The notes below the pieces were generated by a model. The model ran no database searches, was not told the origin of the DNA, and saw only the letters and a program-made list of their open reading frames with translations. The position numbers and the translations under genes are program-made. A stretch of 31,268 bases of DNA from Rhodobacteraceae bacterium UBA6273 (lineage in GTDB: Bacteria; Pseudomonadota; Alphaproteobacteria; Rhodobacterales; Rhodobacteraceae): contig DJUV01000015.1 of NCBI GenBank assembly GCA_002440625.1, positions 1 to 31,268 on the forward strand. Reading direction: 5' to 3'. Shown here piece after piece: positions 16,548-24,639 of this stretch. Each line of letters begins with the position of its first letter. Position 1 is the stretch's first letter.

Positions 16548-17489
16548 ATGGCGGCAGGGCGGCATTCGCGATTGTCAGAATGGTTCAACCGGCGCGGCTG
16601 GTCCGACATCATCATCTCCGCGCCCTATATCTGGCTCCTCCTCTTCTTCCTTCTCCCCTTCCTCATCGTCATCGTCATCGCGATGAGCGTGGCGACCCGG
16701 ACGCCAAGCGCCCCGCCCTTCGGCTATGGCGGCGACAATCCGGTCCTGAATTTTGCCGGATATGCCCGGTTCTTCGAGGATGAGCTGTACCTCCGCGCCC
16801 TTGTCACCTCGATCATCAATGCCTTCGTGGCGATGATCCTCTGCCTTCTCATCGGCTATCCGATGGCGCTGGGGCTGACGCGGATGCAGAGCAACTGGCG
16901 CAACATCCTGCTGATGCTCATCATCCTGCCGTTCTGGACTTCGTTCCTGCTCAGGGTTTACGCCTGGATGGGGATGATGGGCAAATCGAGCTGGTTCAAC
17001 CGGTTGCTGACCGACATCTGGAACATGGTCACGCCCGAGGGCTGGGCCGTCAGCTCGATCCCGATGATGCATTCGAACTTCGCCGTCGTGCTCGTCATGG
17101 TCTATACCTACCTGCCGTTCATGATCCTGCCGCTTTACGCCAATCTCGAACGGCTGGACCCGACGCTGGACGAGGCGGCGATGGACCTCGGCACCCGGCC
17201 CTTCGGCGTCTTCTGGGACGTGACCCTGCCGCAGTCGATCCCCGGGATCATCGCCGGCGGCCTTCTCGTCTTCATCCCCGCCTCGGGCGAGCTGGTGATC
17301 CCGACGCTTGTCGGCGATGCCGGAAGCCCGATGATCGGGCGGGTGATCTCGGACGAGTTTTCATCCTCGCGCGACTGGCCGATGGCCTCGTCGATCGCGG
17401 TGGCGCTGCTTCTCCTCATGGTCGTGCCGACGATGATCTACAGCCATTTCCAGACCAAGGCCGAACATAAGCCGGAGAACCGGCCATGA
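16548..17489 (+). CDS. ABC transporter permease, PotB/PotH-like
   Basis: A 313-aa inner-membrane permease with about six hydrophobic segments (the first near residues 25-45) and the EAA loop DEAAMDLGTRPFGVFWDVTLP near 208, where the ATPase docks. It starts 5 bp after the ATPase stop, with GGAG upstream, and overlaps the next permease gene by ATGA. It is expected to form a heterodimer with that protein. Confidence 0.94.
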   Translation: MAAGRHSRLSEWFNRRGWSDIIISAPYIWLLLFFLLPFLIVIVIAMSVATRTPSAPPFGYGGDNPVLNFAGYARFFEDELYLRALVTSIINAFVAMILCLLIGYPMALGLTRMQSNWRNILLMLIILPFWTSFLLRVYAWMGMMGKSSWFNRLLTDIWNMVTPEGWAVSSIPMMHSNFAVVLVMVYTYLPFMILPLYANLERLDPTLDEAAMDLGTRPFGVFWDVTLPQSIPGIIAGGLLVFIPASGELVIPTLVGDAGSPMIGRVISDEFSSSRDWPMASSIAVALLLLMVVPTMIYSHFQTKAEHKPENRP

Positions 17490-18325
17490 GGCGGCGCCCC
17501 ATCTTCCTGATCTCGGTCCTCTGCTTCGGCTTTGCCTTCTTCTACATCCCGATCCTGTCGATGATCGTCTATTCCTTCAACGGGTCGCGCCTTGCCACGG
17601 TCTGGGGCGGGTTCTCGACCAAGTGGTATGTCTCGCTCTTTTCCAACCGGCAGGTCGGCGCCGCCTTGCTGCTTTCCCTGAAGATCGCGCTCATCTCGGC
17701 GACCATGGCGACCATCCTCGGCACCATGGCCGGGATCGCGCTGGCGCGGTTCCGCCGGTTCAAGGGCAGGCTTTTCTTTTCCGGCATGGTGACGGCGCCG
17801 CTCATCATGCCCGATGTCATCACCGGCATCTCGTCGCTGATGCTCTTCATCCTGATGGCGGAATGGATCGGCTGGCCGGCGACGCGGGGCTTTACCACGA
17901 TCACGCTGGCCCACATCACGTTTTCGATGGTCTATGTGACGACCATCGTGCAATCCCGGCTCATCAGCGCCGAGCGGGACATCGAGGAAGCGGCGATGGA
18001 CCTCGGCTCGAAGCCCTGGCAGGTGCTTTGGGATATCACCCTGCCGGTGATCTTTCCGGCGATCCTGTCGGGCTGGCTTCTGGCCTTCACCATCTCGCTT
18101 GACGAGGTGGTCATCACCTCCTTTACCACGGGGCCGGGCAACACCACGCTGCCGCTTCTGATCTGGTCGAAGGTGAAGCTCGGCGTTACACCGGATATCA
18201 ACGCATTGGCGACAATCATCGTCCTTGTCGTCGGCATCGGCGTCGTTATCGCCGGCTGGCTCATGAACCGGGCTGAGAAGCAGCGCGACCGTGACGCGCG
18301 CCTCGCCTACCGCGCCAATGAGTGA
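17486..18325 (+). CDS. ABC transporter permease, PotC/PotI-like
   Basis: A 279-aa second permease: six predicted membrane segments and the EAA loop EEAAMDLGSKPWQVLWDITLP near 170. This completes a PotFGHI-type importer with the three preceding genes. The start overlaps the previous stop (ATGA). Its 3' end overlaps the cupin gene by 8 bases, which ties the transporter to the enzyme genes downstream. Confidence 0.94.
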   Translation: MRRRPIFLISVLCFGFAFFYIPILSMIVYSFNGSRLATVWGGFSTKWYVSLFSNRQVGAALLLSLKIALISATMATILGTMAGIALARFRRFKGRLFFSGMVTAPLIMPDVITGISSLMLFILMAEWIGWPATRGFTTITLAHITFSMVYVTTIVQSRLISAERDIEEAAMDLGSKPWQVLWDITLPVIFPAILSGWLLAFTISLDEVVITSFTTGPGNTTLPLLIWSKVKLGVTPDINALATIIVLVVGIGVVIAGWLMNRAEKQRDRDARLAYRANE

Positions 18326-19172
18326 CGCGCTCCGCCTCATCCACACGCCGCTCGGGCAGAGGGGATCGGGGCGGGTCCGCTACGGTGCGGCGATGGCGCT
18401 GCATGGGAGCGGCGGGCTGTCCGAGGCCGCACTTGAGGTCTACCGCATCTGCTCTCCGCTCGATGCGCAGGACCCGGTGCCGATGCTCATGGAACGCGGG
18501 CTCACCCCGCCGCCACCGGCACCACCGCCCGGAACCGCAGCACTCCGCCACCTTCTGGACGAGGCCGACAGCTATCTGGCCGGGTTGCCCGGCGAAGGCC
18601 CGGCAGAGGTCAGGCTGGGTCTGGCGCGCGGCGGGCCAGCCACCAACCCGCCCTCCCCGACCGCGCATCCGTTGGTGGAAGAGCATCTTGGCGATGCGCT
18701 TGCCCTTCTCGAACGCACGCACCCGGCGCTTGCACTCGCCATCGCAGCTGCCACGCCGCATCTGACGTGGACGACCTATGACGAGTACGCCCCCGACCTG
18801 ATCGGCGACAGCTTTCCCCGATCGCATGCGTTCGCCTCGCTTGTTGGAGGGGAAGCCCCGTTCCATGCCGCGGACTTCGACTTCGGCCTTTTCCTGATCG
18901 CGCCGCATTTGCTTTACCGCGACCGCCGCCACAAGGCGCCCGAGCTTTACGCGCCCCTGACCGGACCGCATGGCTGGCGCTTCGCCCCCGGCGCGCCGCT
19001 TGTCATCAAGGCCGCGCATGAGCCGGTCTGGAACGACGCCAACCAGCCCCACCTGACCAAGGTCGGCCCGAACCCGCTCCTGTGCTTCTTCGGCTGGACC
19101 GCGGATGTGAACGAACCCGCCGAGATCGTCCCGGCGCCCGACTGGGCCGCGCTAGAGGCGCTCCGCCTATGA
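18318..19172 (+). CDS. Cupin enzyme of the DMSP-lyase-like (DddQ/DddL) superfamily
   Basis: A 284-aa protein with a helical N-terminal part and a C-terminal cupin barrel. The metal/catalytic motif is Tyr200-x4-His205-x3-Glu209-x-Tyr211 with His245 downstream, and His205-x3-Glu-x6-Gly fits cupin motif 1. From memory this matches Tyr120, His125, Glu129, Tyr131 and His163 of the DMSP lyase DddQ, including spacing. A metal-dependent lyase acting by proton abstraction is therefore plausible; whether the substrate is DMSP or another onium compound cannot be told. ATG at 18318 is preferred over GTG at 18291. The gene overlaps the permease gene by 8 bases and the amidohydrolase gene by ATGA. Confidence 0.8.
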   Translation: MSDALRLIHTPLGQRGSGRVRYGAAMALHGSGGLSEAALEVYRICSPLDAQDPVPMLMERGLTPPPPAPPPGTAALRHLLDEADSYLAGLPGEGPAEVRLGLARGGPATNPPSPTAHPLVEEHLGDALALLERTHPALALAIAAATPHLTWTTYDEYAPDLIGDSFPRSHAFASLVGGEAPFHAADFDFGLFLIAPHLLYRDRRHKAPELYAPLTGPHGWRFAPGAPLVIKAAHEPVWNDANQPHLTKVGPNPLLCFFGWTADVNEPAEIVPAPDWAALEALRL

Positions 19173-20794
19173 CGGATGTGCTGGTGGAGAATGCGGCGAT
19201 CCGTACCATGGACCCGGCGCGGCCCTTCGCCCGGAGCCTCCTGATCCGCGACGGCATCATCGCCGCCCTGTCCGACGCGCCGGACGGGCTGAGCGACCAA
19301 CGCGGCGCAAGGCGGATCGACGCGGGCGGAGGGCTCGTCCTGCCGGGGTTTCAGGACGCGCACATCCACCTGCTGAACGGCGGCACCGATCTGGTCGAGA
19401 CCGCGCAGCTTTACGACTGCGCGACGCTGGACGACATCGTGGCCGCGATGCGCACCCATGCCGGGGCATGGCGCGGCCCGATGATCTGGGGCGCGGGCTG
19501 GCAATGCGGCTTCTTCGGCGATCACAACCTGACCCGCGATGTTCTGGACCGCGCGGTCCCAGACCGGCCCTGCCTGATCTATGACGGCAACTTCCACAAC
19601 GCCTGCCTGAACTCAGCCGCCGTCGCGATGGCGGGCATCACCGCCGACACGCCCGACCCGCCGAACGGCCATATCGTGCGCGACGGCTCAGGCCGGGCAA
19701 CGGGCATGCTGCATGAGGAAGCGATCAACTGGGTGACGGAACGACTACCCGAGACCGATGAGGCCACCCGCCGCGCGGGATTGCGGGCGGGCATGGCCCA
19801 TGCCAACCGTCACGGGATCACCGGCATCATCGACCCGTGGATACTTGACCATCACGCCCGCATCTACGGCGAGGGGCTGGCCGAAGGGGTGCTGACGCTG
19901 CGCGTCGCGGGGGCATCGCTCGTCACCGTGGCCGATACGGTGGACACGATGCTAGACCGTTTGATCCGGCGCCGGGAGGCGCATGGATCGGAAATGTTCC
20001 AGCTCAACGCCGCGAAGTTCTTCCTCGACGGCGGGCTTGAGAACCGCACCGCGGCGCTTCTTGCGCCCTATGCCGACGGTCCGGGCGGCAACGCGCCTCT
20101 GATGTTCCCGCAGGATCAAATCGACGCGCTTTTCACCGCGCTCGACCGCCACCGCTTCCAGATCCATGTCCATTGCATCGGCGATGCGGCAACGCGGGCT
20201 GCCCTTGACGGCTTCGCCGCCGCCCGAAAGACGAACGGCGCCTGGCCCTCGCTCCACCAGATCGCACATTGCCAGCTTGTCCACCCGGAGGACCGGCCCC
20301 GCTTCCGCGACCTTGGCGTGATGGCCAATGTGCAGCCGCTTTGGGCAGCTTACGACCCGGTGGTGCCGGACGACACCATGGCCATGATCGGCAAGGACCG
20401 CGCGCCCTGGACCTATGCCTTCCGGTCGCTGATCGACGCCGGGGCGCCCTACTGCATCAATTCGGACTGGGCGGTGACGACGCTGAACCCGTTCGAGATC
20501 ATCGGCACCGCCGTCACCCGCGAACCGCCCCGCCGTCGCGGTCGTGCCGACCCCTTCTTCCCCGCCGAACGCCTGAGCGTGACTGAGGCCGTCCTCGGCT
20601 ACACCACCCATGCCGCCGCCGCATCCTGGCGGTCGGGTCATACCGGGGCGCTGAAGTCCGGTTATTCGGGCGACCTGATCCTCCTCGACCGCGATATCTT
20701 CGCCAGCGGTCCCTATGAAATTGCCGAAACACAGGTACTCCTGACACTGTTTCGCGGGCAGGAGGTTCACCGCAATCCCGGCTTTGACGGATAA
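19169..20794 (+). CDS. Amidohydrolase family 3 protein, YtcJ-like
   Basis: A 541-aa metal-dependent hydrolase of the YtcJ/NfdA type (amidohydrolase 3). It has the metal-binding HxH (His65, His67 in DAHIHLL), [11 protein letters not shown], the [14 protein letters not shown] stretch and the late Asp in [13 protein letters not shown]; a Lys in [10 protein letters not shown] fits a carboxylated bridging Lys. No signal peptide is seen, so it is likely cytoplasmic. The family hydrolyses N-substituted formamides, amides and cyclic imidates. It overlaps the cupin gene (ATGA); the frame is open upstream, but this start matches the conserved beta-sandwich N-terminus. In this operon it may hydrolyse an amide or N-formyl intermediate. 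Confidence 0.9.
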   Translation: MTDVLVENAAIRTMDPARPFARSLLIRDGIIAALSDAPDGLSDQRGARRIDAGGGLVLPGFQDAHIHLLNGGTDLVETAQLYDCATLDDIVAAMRTHAGAWRGPMIWGAGWQCGFFGDHNLTRDVLDRAVPDRPCLIYDGNFHNACLNSAAVAMAGITADTPDPPNGHIVRDGSGRATGMLHEEAINWVTERLPETDEATRRAGLRAGMAHANRHGITGIIDPWILDHHARIYGEGLAEGVLTLRVAGASLVTVADTVDTMLDRLIRRREAHGSEMFQLNAAKFFLDGGLENRTAALLAPYADGPGGNAPLMFPQDQIDALFTALDRHRFQIHVHCIGDAATRAALDGFAAARKTNGAWPSLHQIAHCQLVHPEDRPRFRDLGVMANVQPLWAAYDPVVPDDTMAMIGKDRAPWTYAFRSLIDAGAPYCINSDWAVTTLNPFEIIGTAVTREPPRRRGRADPFFPAERLSVTEAVLGYTTHAAAASWRSGHTGALKSGYSGDLILLDRDIFASGPYEIAETQVLLTLFRGQEVHRNPGFDG

Positions 20795-20798
20795 GATC

Positions 20799-21572
20799 AT
20801 GACCGACGAGCACTATCCCCGGCAGATGATCGACATGCTTGAGGCGCTCTGGGGCGAGGGGTTCCTTTCCCCCGGCGGCCCGGACGAAGTCGCGCGGGTG
20901 CTGGAAGGCCATGACATCAAGGGCAGAAGCCTGCTCGACATCGGCTGCGGCGCGGGCGGCATCGACATCGCGCTGGTCACGCGACATGGCGCGGGCTACG
21001 TCACCGGGCTTGATGTCGAGGATACCGTGCTGGCCCACGCGCGCGGGTTGATCGCGAAGGCGGGCCTGTCCACGCAAATCGGCCTCGTCAAGGTCGCCCC
21101 CGGCCCCCTGCCCTTTCCGCCCGGCACCTTTGACGTGGTCTTTTCCAAGGACTCGATCATCCACATCCCCGACAAGGCCGCGCTGATGGCCGAGGTCTTC
21201 CGCGTGCTGAAACCGGGCGGCTGGTTCATCGCCTCAGACTGGCTGATCGGGGCAGAGTTCGTTTCGCCGCAGATGGCTGAGTATATCGCGGCTGAGGGAC
21301 TCGACTTCGGCATGGCAACGCCTGCGCGCTACCGCGAGGCGATGATGGCCGCGGAATTCGGCGACATTCGCATCAGGTCGCGCAACGACTGGTACCGGGT
21401 GCAGGCGCGGCAGGAGCTTGAACGGCTGAGAGGCGAGGCAGGCCGGTCGGCGGCGCGTATCGTCGGGACGGATTTCGTACAGAAGAACATCGCCATCTGG
21501 GAACGCATGATCCCGGTCCTCGACAGCGGCGAACATTGCCCGACGCATCTTTCGGCGCGAAAACCGGGCTGA
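20799..21572 (+). CDS. SAM-dependent methyltransferase, phosphoethanolamine N-methyltransferase-like
   Basis: A 257-aa class I methyltransferase. Motif I is [15 protein letters not shown] (45-59), the acidic residue after beta2 is Asp72, and [12 protein letters not shown] recalls the SRDxxLHI motif of phosphoethanolamine N-methyltransferases. The extra C-terminal 60 residues have no motif I recognise. It starts at ATG 20799, 4 bp after the amidohydrolase stop, with GGATAAG upstream, and is the last gene of the operon. A methylating enzyme among demethylating ones is unexpected: it may recycle or reverse a step, make the compatible-solute form of the substrate, or methylate a toxic by-product. 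Confidence 0.87.
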   Translation: MTDEHYPRQMIDMLEALWGEGFLSPGGPDEVARVLEGHDIKGRSLLDIGCGAGGIDIALVTRHGAGYVTGLDVEDTVLAHARGLIAKAGLSTQIGLVKVAPGPLPFPPGTFDVVFSKDSIIHIPDKAALMAEVFRVLKPGGWFIASDWLIGAEFVSPQMAEYIAAEGLDFGMATPARYREAMMAAEFGDIRIRSRNDWYRVQARQELERLRGEAGRSAARIVGTDFVQKNIAIWERMIPVLDSGEHCPTHLSARKPG

Positions 21573-21595
21573 ACATCTTTCCTGCCCAAAAAGAA

Positions 21596-21625
21596 GGCCC
21601 GCCGCGACCGAAATCGCGACGGGCC
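21596..21625 (-). terminator. Rho-independent terminator for the minus-strand secreted-protein gene
   Basis: Arms 21596-21607 and 21614-21625 form a 12-bp GC-rich stem with one mismatch and a 6-nt loop. On the minus strand the stem is followed by TTCTTTTTGG, a good U-tract, so it terminates the gene at 21700-22182. On the plus strand it lacks a U-tract but may still slow transcription from the big operon. Confidence 0.8.
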
Positions 21626-21699
21626 CGGGCAGTACCTGTGCCCCCACTCGTTACATACGGGTGGCGGGACGCCGCGAGGGAGCGGCACCAAGCATCAGG

Positions 21700-22182
21700 T
21701 CAACCCAACTGTGCCACCACGGCATCGGCGAACTTGTTCACCATCGCCTGGTAGTAGTCCTTGTTGTCCGGCGCTATGCCGGCGACATCCGTCCCCTCCG
21801 GCAAAAGAAGCACGGCATCGGCGAATTTCACGCTGACATCATAGGACCCGAGATGGGTGCCGTTATCCATCAGGAGCACGTGACCCTTGAGTTCGGACTG
21901 CTCCATGTTGAACGCGGTCTCGAACCAGTTGGCCACCGAAAGCTCGTCGATATCGACCTGGATCGTGGCGCCGTCATCGGCAGTGCGATCGGCGACCCGC
22001 GCGGCGATGGCCGTCTTCAGATCGTCGGCCGCCGTGGTCCAATAGGCCGCGGCCTTTTCGTTCTGGATGGCAGACAGGTCCATCTGGACATCCACGTCCT
22101 TGACCTTGGTTTCGGCCAGAACCGGGGTGGCGAACGCAAGCGCCAGCGCCGAGGCAGCAGTCATCAGCATGGTGCGAACCAT
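21700..22182 (-). CDS. Secreted/periplasmic protein of unknown function under EcfG control
   Basis: A 160-aa protein with a clear Sec signal peptide (MVRTMLMTAASALALAFATP, then VLA before the cleavage site near residue 23). The mature part has no Cys and no motif I know; it is acidic and mixed alpha/beta in appearance. The start ATG at 22182 has TGGAG 7-8 nt upstream, while an in-frame ATG at 22194 would spoil the signal peptide. A GGAAC-N16-CGTT promoter lies at 22249-22273 on the same strand, giving a leader of about 60 nt, so it is probably an envelope stress protein of the general stress response. A strong terminator follows. Function unknown. Confidence 0.8.
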   Translation of the reverse strand: MVRTMLMTAASALALAFATPVLAETKVKDVDVQMDLSAIQNEKAAAYWTTAADDLKTAIAARVADRTADDGATIQVDIDELSVANWFETAFNMEQSELKGHVLLMDNGTHLGSYDVSVKFADAVLLLPEGTDVAGIAPDNKDYYQAMVNKFADAVVAQLG

Positions 22183-22248
22183 TTGAAACTCCATTCATAT
22201 TTTCTCTGACGTAAACGGTGCGCCCTGCGCCCCGCTTGACACCGACTA

Positions 22249-22273
22249 AACGATGCGTGGCTGGGTTGGTTCC
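22249..22273 (-). promoter_or_regulatory. EcfG-type promoter of the secreted-protein gene
   Basis: On the minus strand GGAAC (22273-22269), 16 bp, CGTT (22252-22249): a perfect match to the alphaproteobacterial general stress sigma-factor consensus. Transcription should start near 22241, about 60 nt before the ATG at 22182. Confidence 0.8.
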
Positions 22274-22429
22274 CTGCCGAGCCGGTTTTTGTTGTCGGTA
22301 CGTTTCATTTTTCAACGATTCGGCGCTGGAACCAGGCCGCGACTTCTGCGTTGGGAAGATGGCTGGCGCATGTCCCTTTGTTTAAGTTGCGCTTAGCCGG
22401 GAGGGCATTCGAGTGGTGCGCCCTTCCTT

Positions 22430-22458
22430 GCCGGAGGCTGTTTTTTGCGGCCTCCGGC
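22430..22458 (-). terminator. Stem-loop after the Crp/Fnr gene
   Basis: GCCGGAGGC (22430-22438) pairs perfectly with GCCTCCGGC (22450-22458) across an 11-nt loop that is A-rich on the minus strand. It begins 7 bp after the stop codon at 22465. There is no U-tract after the stem on the minus strand, so termination may be partial or Rho-assisted. Confidence 0.6.
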
Positions 22459-22464
22459 ACCCCC

Positions 22465-23196
22465 TTACATCAAAGGTCTCTGCTCGGGCGCCTCAAGGTC
22501 CATGACCGCGACGGCGGCCAGCCGCGAAGGATCGTCGATCCTCAGCTTCCCCTCCGCCCAGGACGCGAGCTCGTCGTTCCTGAGCCGCGCCAGCGTCTTG
22601 TTGGTGTGAACGAGCGAGAGGCCCAGCGCATCGGCAAGGTCCTGCTGCCGGTAGGGAAGCGGCACAATGTTGCGCACGCCCATCCCTACCGCGCGCAGGC
22701 GCTGGAACAGCTTCAGAAGCGACCAGGCCACGCGTTGCCGCGCATCGCGCTGGCCGATGGAAACCACGGCCTCGCCGAGATAATGTTCCTCCATCGCGGC
22801 GAGCCAGGTCAGGTCGTAGGCGCGCAAGGGATGGCGGCGGAAAAGGTTCCAGAGCTCGGCCCGGTCGAAGACGCAGAGATGCACCTCCGTCGTCGCCTCG
22901 GCGGAATGCTTCATCTCGCCCATGATCGCGGCCTGCAAGCCGGCGAAATCGCCCGGCAGAAGGAAGTTGACGACCTGCCGCGCGCCGTTCTCCAGAAGCT
23001 TGTAACGTATGCCCATGCCGCTGAGGACAGTGAAGAGCTGGGGGCTCGATGACCCCTCCTGCAGGAAGGTGCGCCCGGCGTCGAGCGTCAGTTCCCCGAC
23101 CTTGAAGCGCTGCATGTAGGCGAGTTCGTCTTCGGTAAAGGGCGTGAAGATCTTCCGTTGCCGAAGCGGGCATTGGCGGCAATCGACGAGGCGCAT
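22465..23196 (-). CDS. Crp/Fnr family transcriptional regulator
   Basis: A 243-aa regulator with an N-terminal cyclic-nucleotide-binding-like beta roll (about 25-125), a dimerisation helix and a C-terminal winged HTH (QQDLADALGLSLVHTNKTLARLR near 193-215). Cys6 and Cys9 form a CRQCPLR motif at the very N-terminus, but the spaced Cys set needed for an FNR-type [4Fe-4S] cluster is absent, so oxygen sensing by such a cluster is unlikely. ATG at 23196 has AGGAG about 10 nt upstream. It diverges from the pseudo-receiver gene and is followed by a stem-loop. Ligand and targets cannot be inferred. Confidence 0.9.
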   Translation of the reverse strand: MRLVDCRQCPLRQRKIFTPFTEDELAYMQRFKVGELTLDAGRTFLQEGSSSPQLFTVLSGMGIRYKLLENGARQVVNFLLPGDFAGLQAAIMGEMKHSAEATTEVHLCVFDRAELWNLFRRHPLRAYDLTWLAAMEEHYLGEAVVSIGQRDARQRVAWSLLKLFQRLRAVGMGVRNIVPLPYRQQDLADALGLSLVHTNKTLARLRNDELASWAEGKLRIDDPSRLAAVAVMDLEAPEQRPLM

Positions 23197-23287
23197 CGCG
23201 TCCGGCTCCTGACAGCATCTATGTCACAGTTAAATGCGCCCCTCGCCCGATTGGTTCCTCATTCTTGTCTCTTCAGGGGGAAAGACA

Positions 23288-23674
23288 ATGGATGCGAACC
23301 ATCAAGCGGCTACGGGAGAAAGTTATATTCTGTTCATTTCAGATGCCGTCATTCTGCAGGACATTGCCGAGGAAATCGGCCTGCGAAAACCGGGCGCGGC
23401 AATCCTGATTGCCCGGTCACTGGGCGAGTTCATGACGGCGGTTCTGCCCGCCGCGCGCGTCCGCGCGGTGTTTGTCGAACTGGAGCTTCTCGGTCCCTAC
23501 TGGGAAGAAGCGCGCGACCGCATGAGAAGCCTCGGCGCGCGCATCGTCCTTATGGGCCGAGCCGTTGAGGATCTGGCCGATGGCGGCGTCCATCTGGCAG
23601 GCGTTCAGGTCCTCCTCAGGCCATATTCGGCAGAGGATGTTGCGCGCCACATCCGCGGCATCCCGCAAGCCTAG
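23288..23674 (+). CDS. Degenerate receiver-domain protein next to phyR
   Basis: A 128-aa stand-alone protein with a CheY-like pattern: beta1 YILFISDA (13-20), beta3 VRAVFVELELLG with Glu64 in place of the phospho-accepting Asp, and beta5 VQVLLRPYSAEDVARHI with Arg111 in place of the conserved Lys before Pro. These changes suggest a receiver that cannot be phosphorylated and may imitate the phosphorylated state. ATG at 23288 has AGGGGGAAAG upstream; the frame is open from 23234 but that extension lacks a ribosome site. It converges on phyR with a 14-bp gap, so a role in the stress pathway, for example binding the kinase or NepR, is a fair guess but unproven. Confidence 0.75.
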   Translation: MDANHQAATGESYILFISDAVILQDIAEEIGLRKPGAAILIARSLGEFMTAVLPAARVRAVFVELELLGPYWEEARDRMRSLGARIVLMGRAVEDLADGGVHLAGVQVLLRPYSAEDVARHIRGIPQA

Positions 23675-23688
23675 GCCGGCAGCCCCCT

Positions 23689-24498
23689 TCAGGCGACGAG
23701 CGTTTCCGTTGACGAGAAGAACATCGCCTGGCTGACCGCCGAGCGGACCTGATCCTCGACATAGGGCTTGGTGATGAGGAACGCCGGTTCCGGGCGCTTC
23801 CCGGTCAGAAGCCGCTCGGGGAAAGCGGTGATGAAGATGACCGGAATGTCATCGAACTGCGCCAGGATGTCGTTCACCGCGTCGATGCCCGATGAATTGT
23901 CGGCCAACTGGATGTCGGCAAGGATCAGGTCGGGCCGCTCCCGCGAGGCGAGATCTACCGCCGCGCGGCGTGTGGGCGCGATCCCGGTGACGCGGTGGCC
24001 CATCTCCATCACGATCGTCTCGATATCCATGGCGATGATCGCCTCATCCTCGATGATGAGAACCGACCCGGCGATGGAACTGGCCATCTCGCGCTTGGCG
24101 ATGGCAACGAGTTCGGCAGCCTCCTCCGCATCCGTCGCCATGATCTGGCCGATCTCGGCGAAGCTGAAGCCCTCGATCGCGTGCAGCATCAGGGCCTCGC
24201 GGGTGTTCGGCGTCAACGCTGCCATATGGTCCTGCGCCCGCCCGGACAGCCGCGTATCAGGTTCGCCCAGCGGCGCGCCGGCGGTACCCCACACGGTATG
24301 AAAGGCATGGAACAAGGCGACCTTGGCCGGCATTTCTCCGGCAAGTGTCGCTGCGTCGGCGAGGATCGCCTCAAGCGTAGCGGCGGCGTAGTTGTCGCCG
24401 GTTTCCTGGCTTCCCGTCAGCGCGCGCGCGTAGCGCCGCAGATAGGGAAGATTGGCCGCGATGATCGACACGGTGTCGGATGCCGCCGCTTTGTTCAT
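23689..24498 (-). CDS. phyR: Anti-anti-sigma response regulator PhyR
   Basis: A 269-aa PhyR: an N-terminal sigma-factor-like domain (about 8-140, with LTPNTREALMLHAIEGFSFA as pseudo region 4) and a C-terminal receiver (145-265) with acidic pair Glu150/Asp151, phospho-acceptor Asp195 in LILADIQLAD, Thr224 and Lys244 in ITKPY. When phosphorylated it binds the anti-sigma factor NepR and frees EcfG. ATG at 24498 has GGGGACA upstream. Transcribed divergently from nepR-ecfG-kinase from its own EcfG-type promoter, which would give positive feedback. Confidence 0.96.
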   Translation of the reverse strand: MNKAAASDTVSIIAANLPYLRRYARALTGSQETGDNYAAATLEAILADAATLAGEMPAKVALFHAFHTVWGTAGAPLGEPDTRLSGRAQDHMAALTPNTREALMLHAIEGFSFAEIGQIMATDAEEAAELVAIAKREMASSIAGSVLIIEDEAIIAMDIETIVMEMGHRVTGIAPTRRAAVDLASRERPDLILADIQLADNSSGIDAVNDILAQFDDIPVIFITAFPERLLTGKRPEPAFLITKPYVEDQVRSAVSQAMFFSSTETLVA

Positions 24499-24525
24499 TT
24501 GTGTCCCCGCAATCTCAATTTCTGG

Positions 24526-24550
24526 GGAACAAACGCCGCAGGAGCGCGTT
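24526..24550 (+). promoter_or_regulatory. EcfG-type promoter of nepR-ecfG
   Basis: GGAAC (24526-24530), 16 bp, CGTT (24547-24550), a perfect consensus match. It points toward nepR, with about 80 nt of leader. It is interleaved with the phyR promoter on the opposite strand. Confidence 0.88.
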
Positions 24551-24557
24551 TGGTTCC
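24532..24557 (-). promoter_or_regulatory. EcfG-type promoter of phyR
   Basis: On the minus strand GGAAC (24557-24553), 17 bp, CGTT (24535-24532). The -10 element of each promoter sits next to the -35 element of the other, so two polymerases could not occupy both at once. Leader to the phyR ATG is about 27 nt. Confidence 0.86.
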
Positions 24558-24639
24558 GAACTGATGTATGGGTACGGCAGCCTCACCCGAAGAAGGTCAA
24601 GGCTGCGTGGTCGGGCAGACAAACAAAGGCGTGTTCGGG

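Noticed and set aside
22465..23196. FNR-type oxygen sensor
   Set aside because: Only Cys6 and Cys9 lie at the N-terminus; the further Cys residues needed for a [4Fe-4S] cluster are not in place.
23233..23258. EcfG promoter for the Crp/Fnr gene (GGAAC-N17-CATT on the minus strand)
   Set aside because: The -10 has a mismatch at a conserved G and the gene has no known stress link; too weak to list as a feature.
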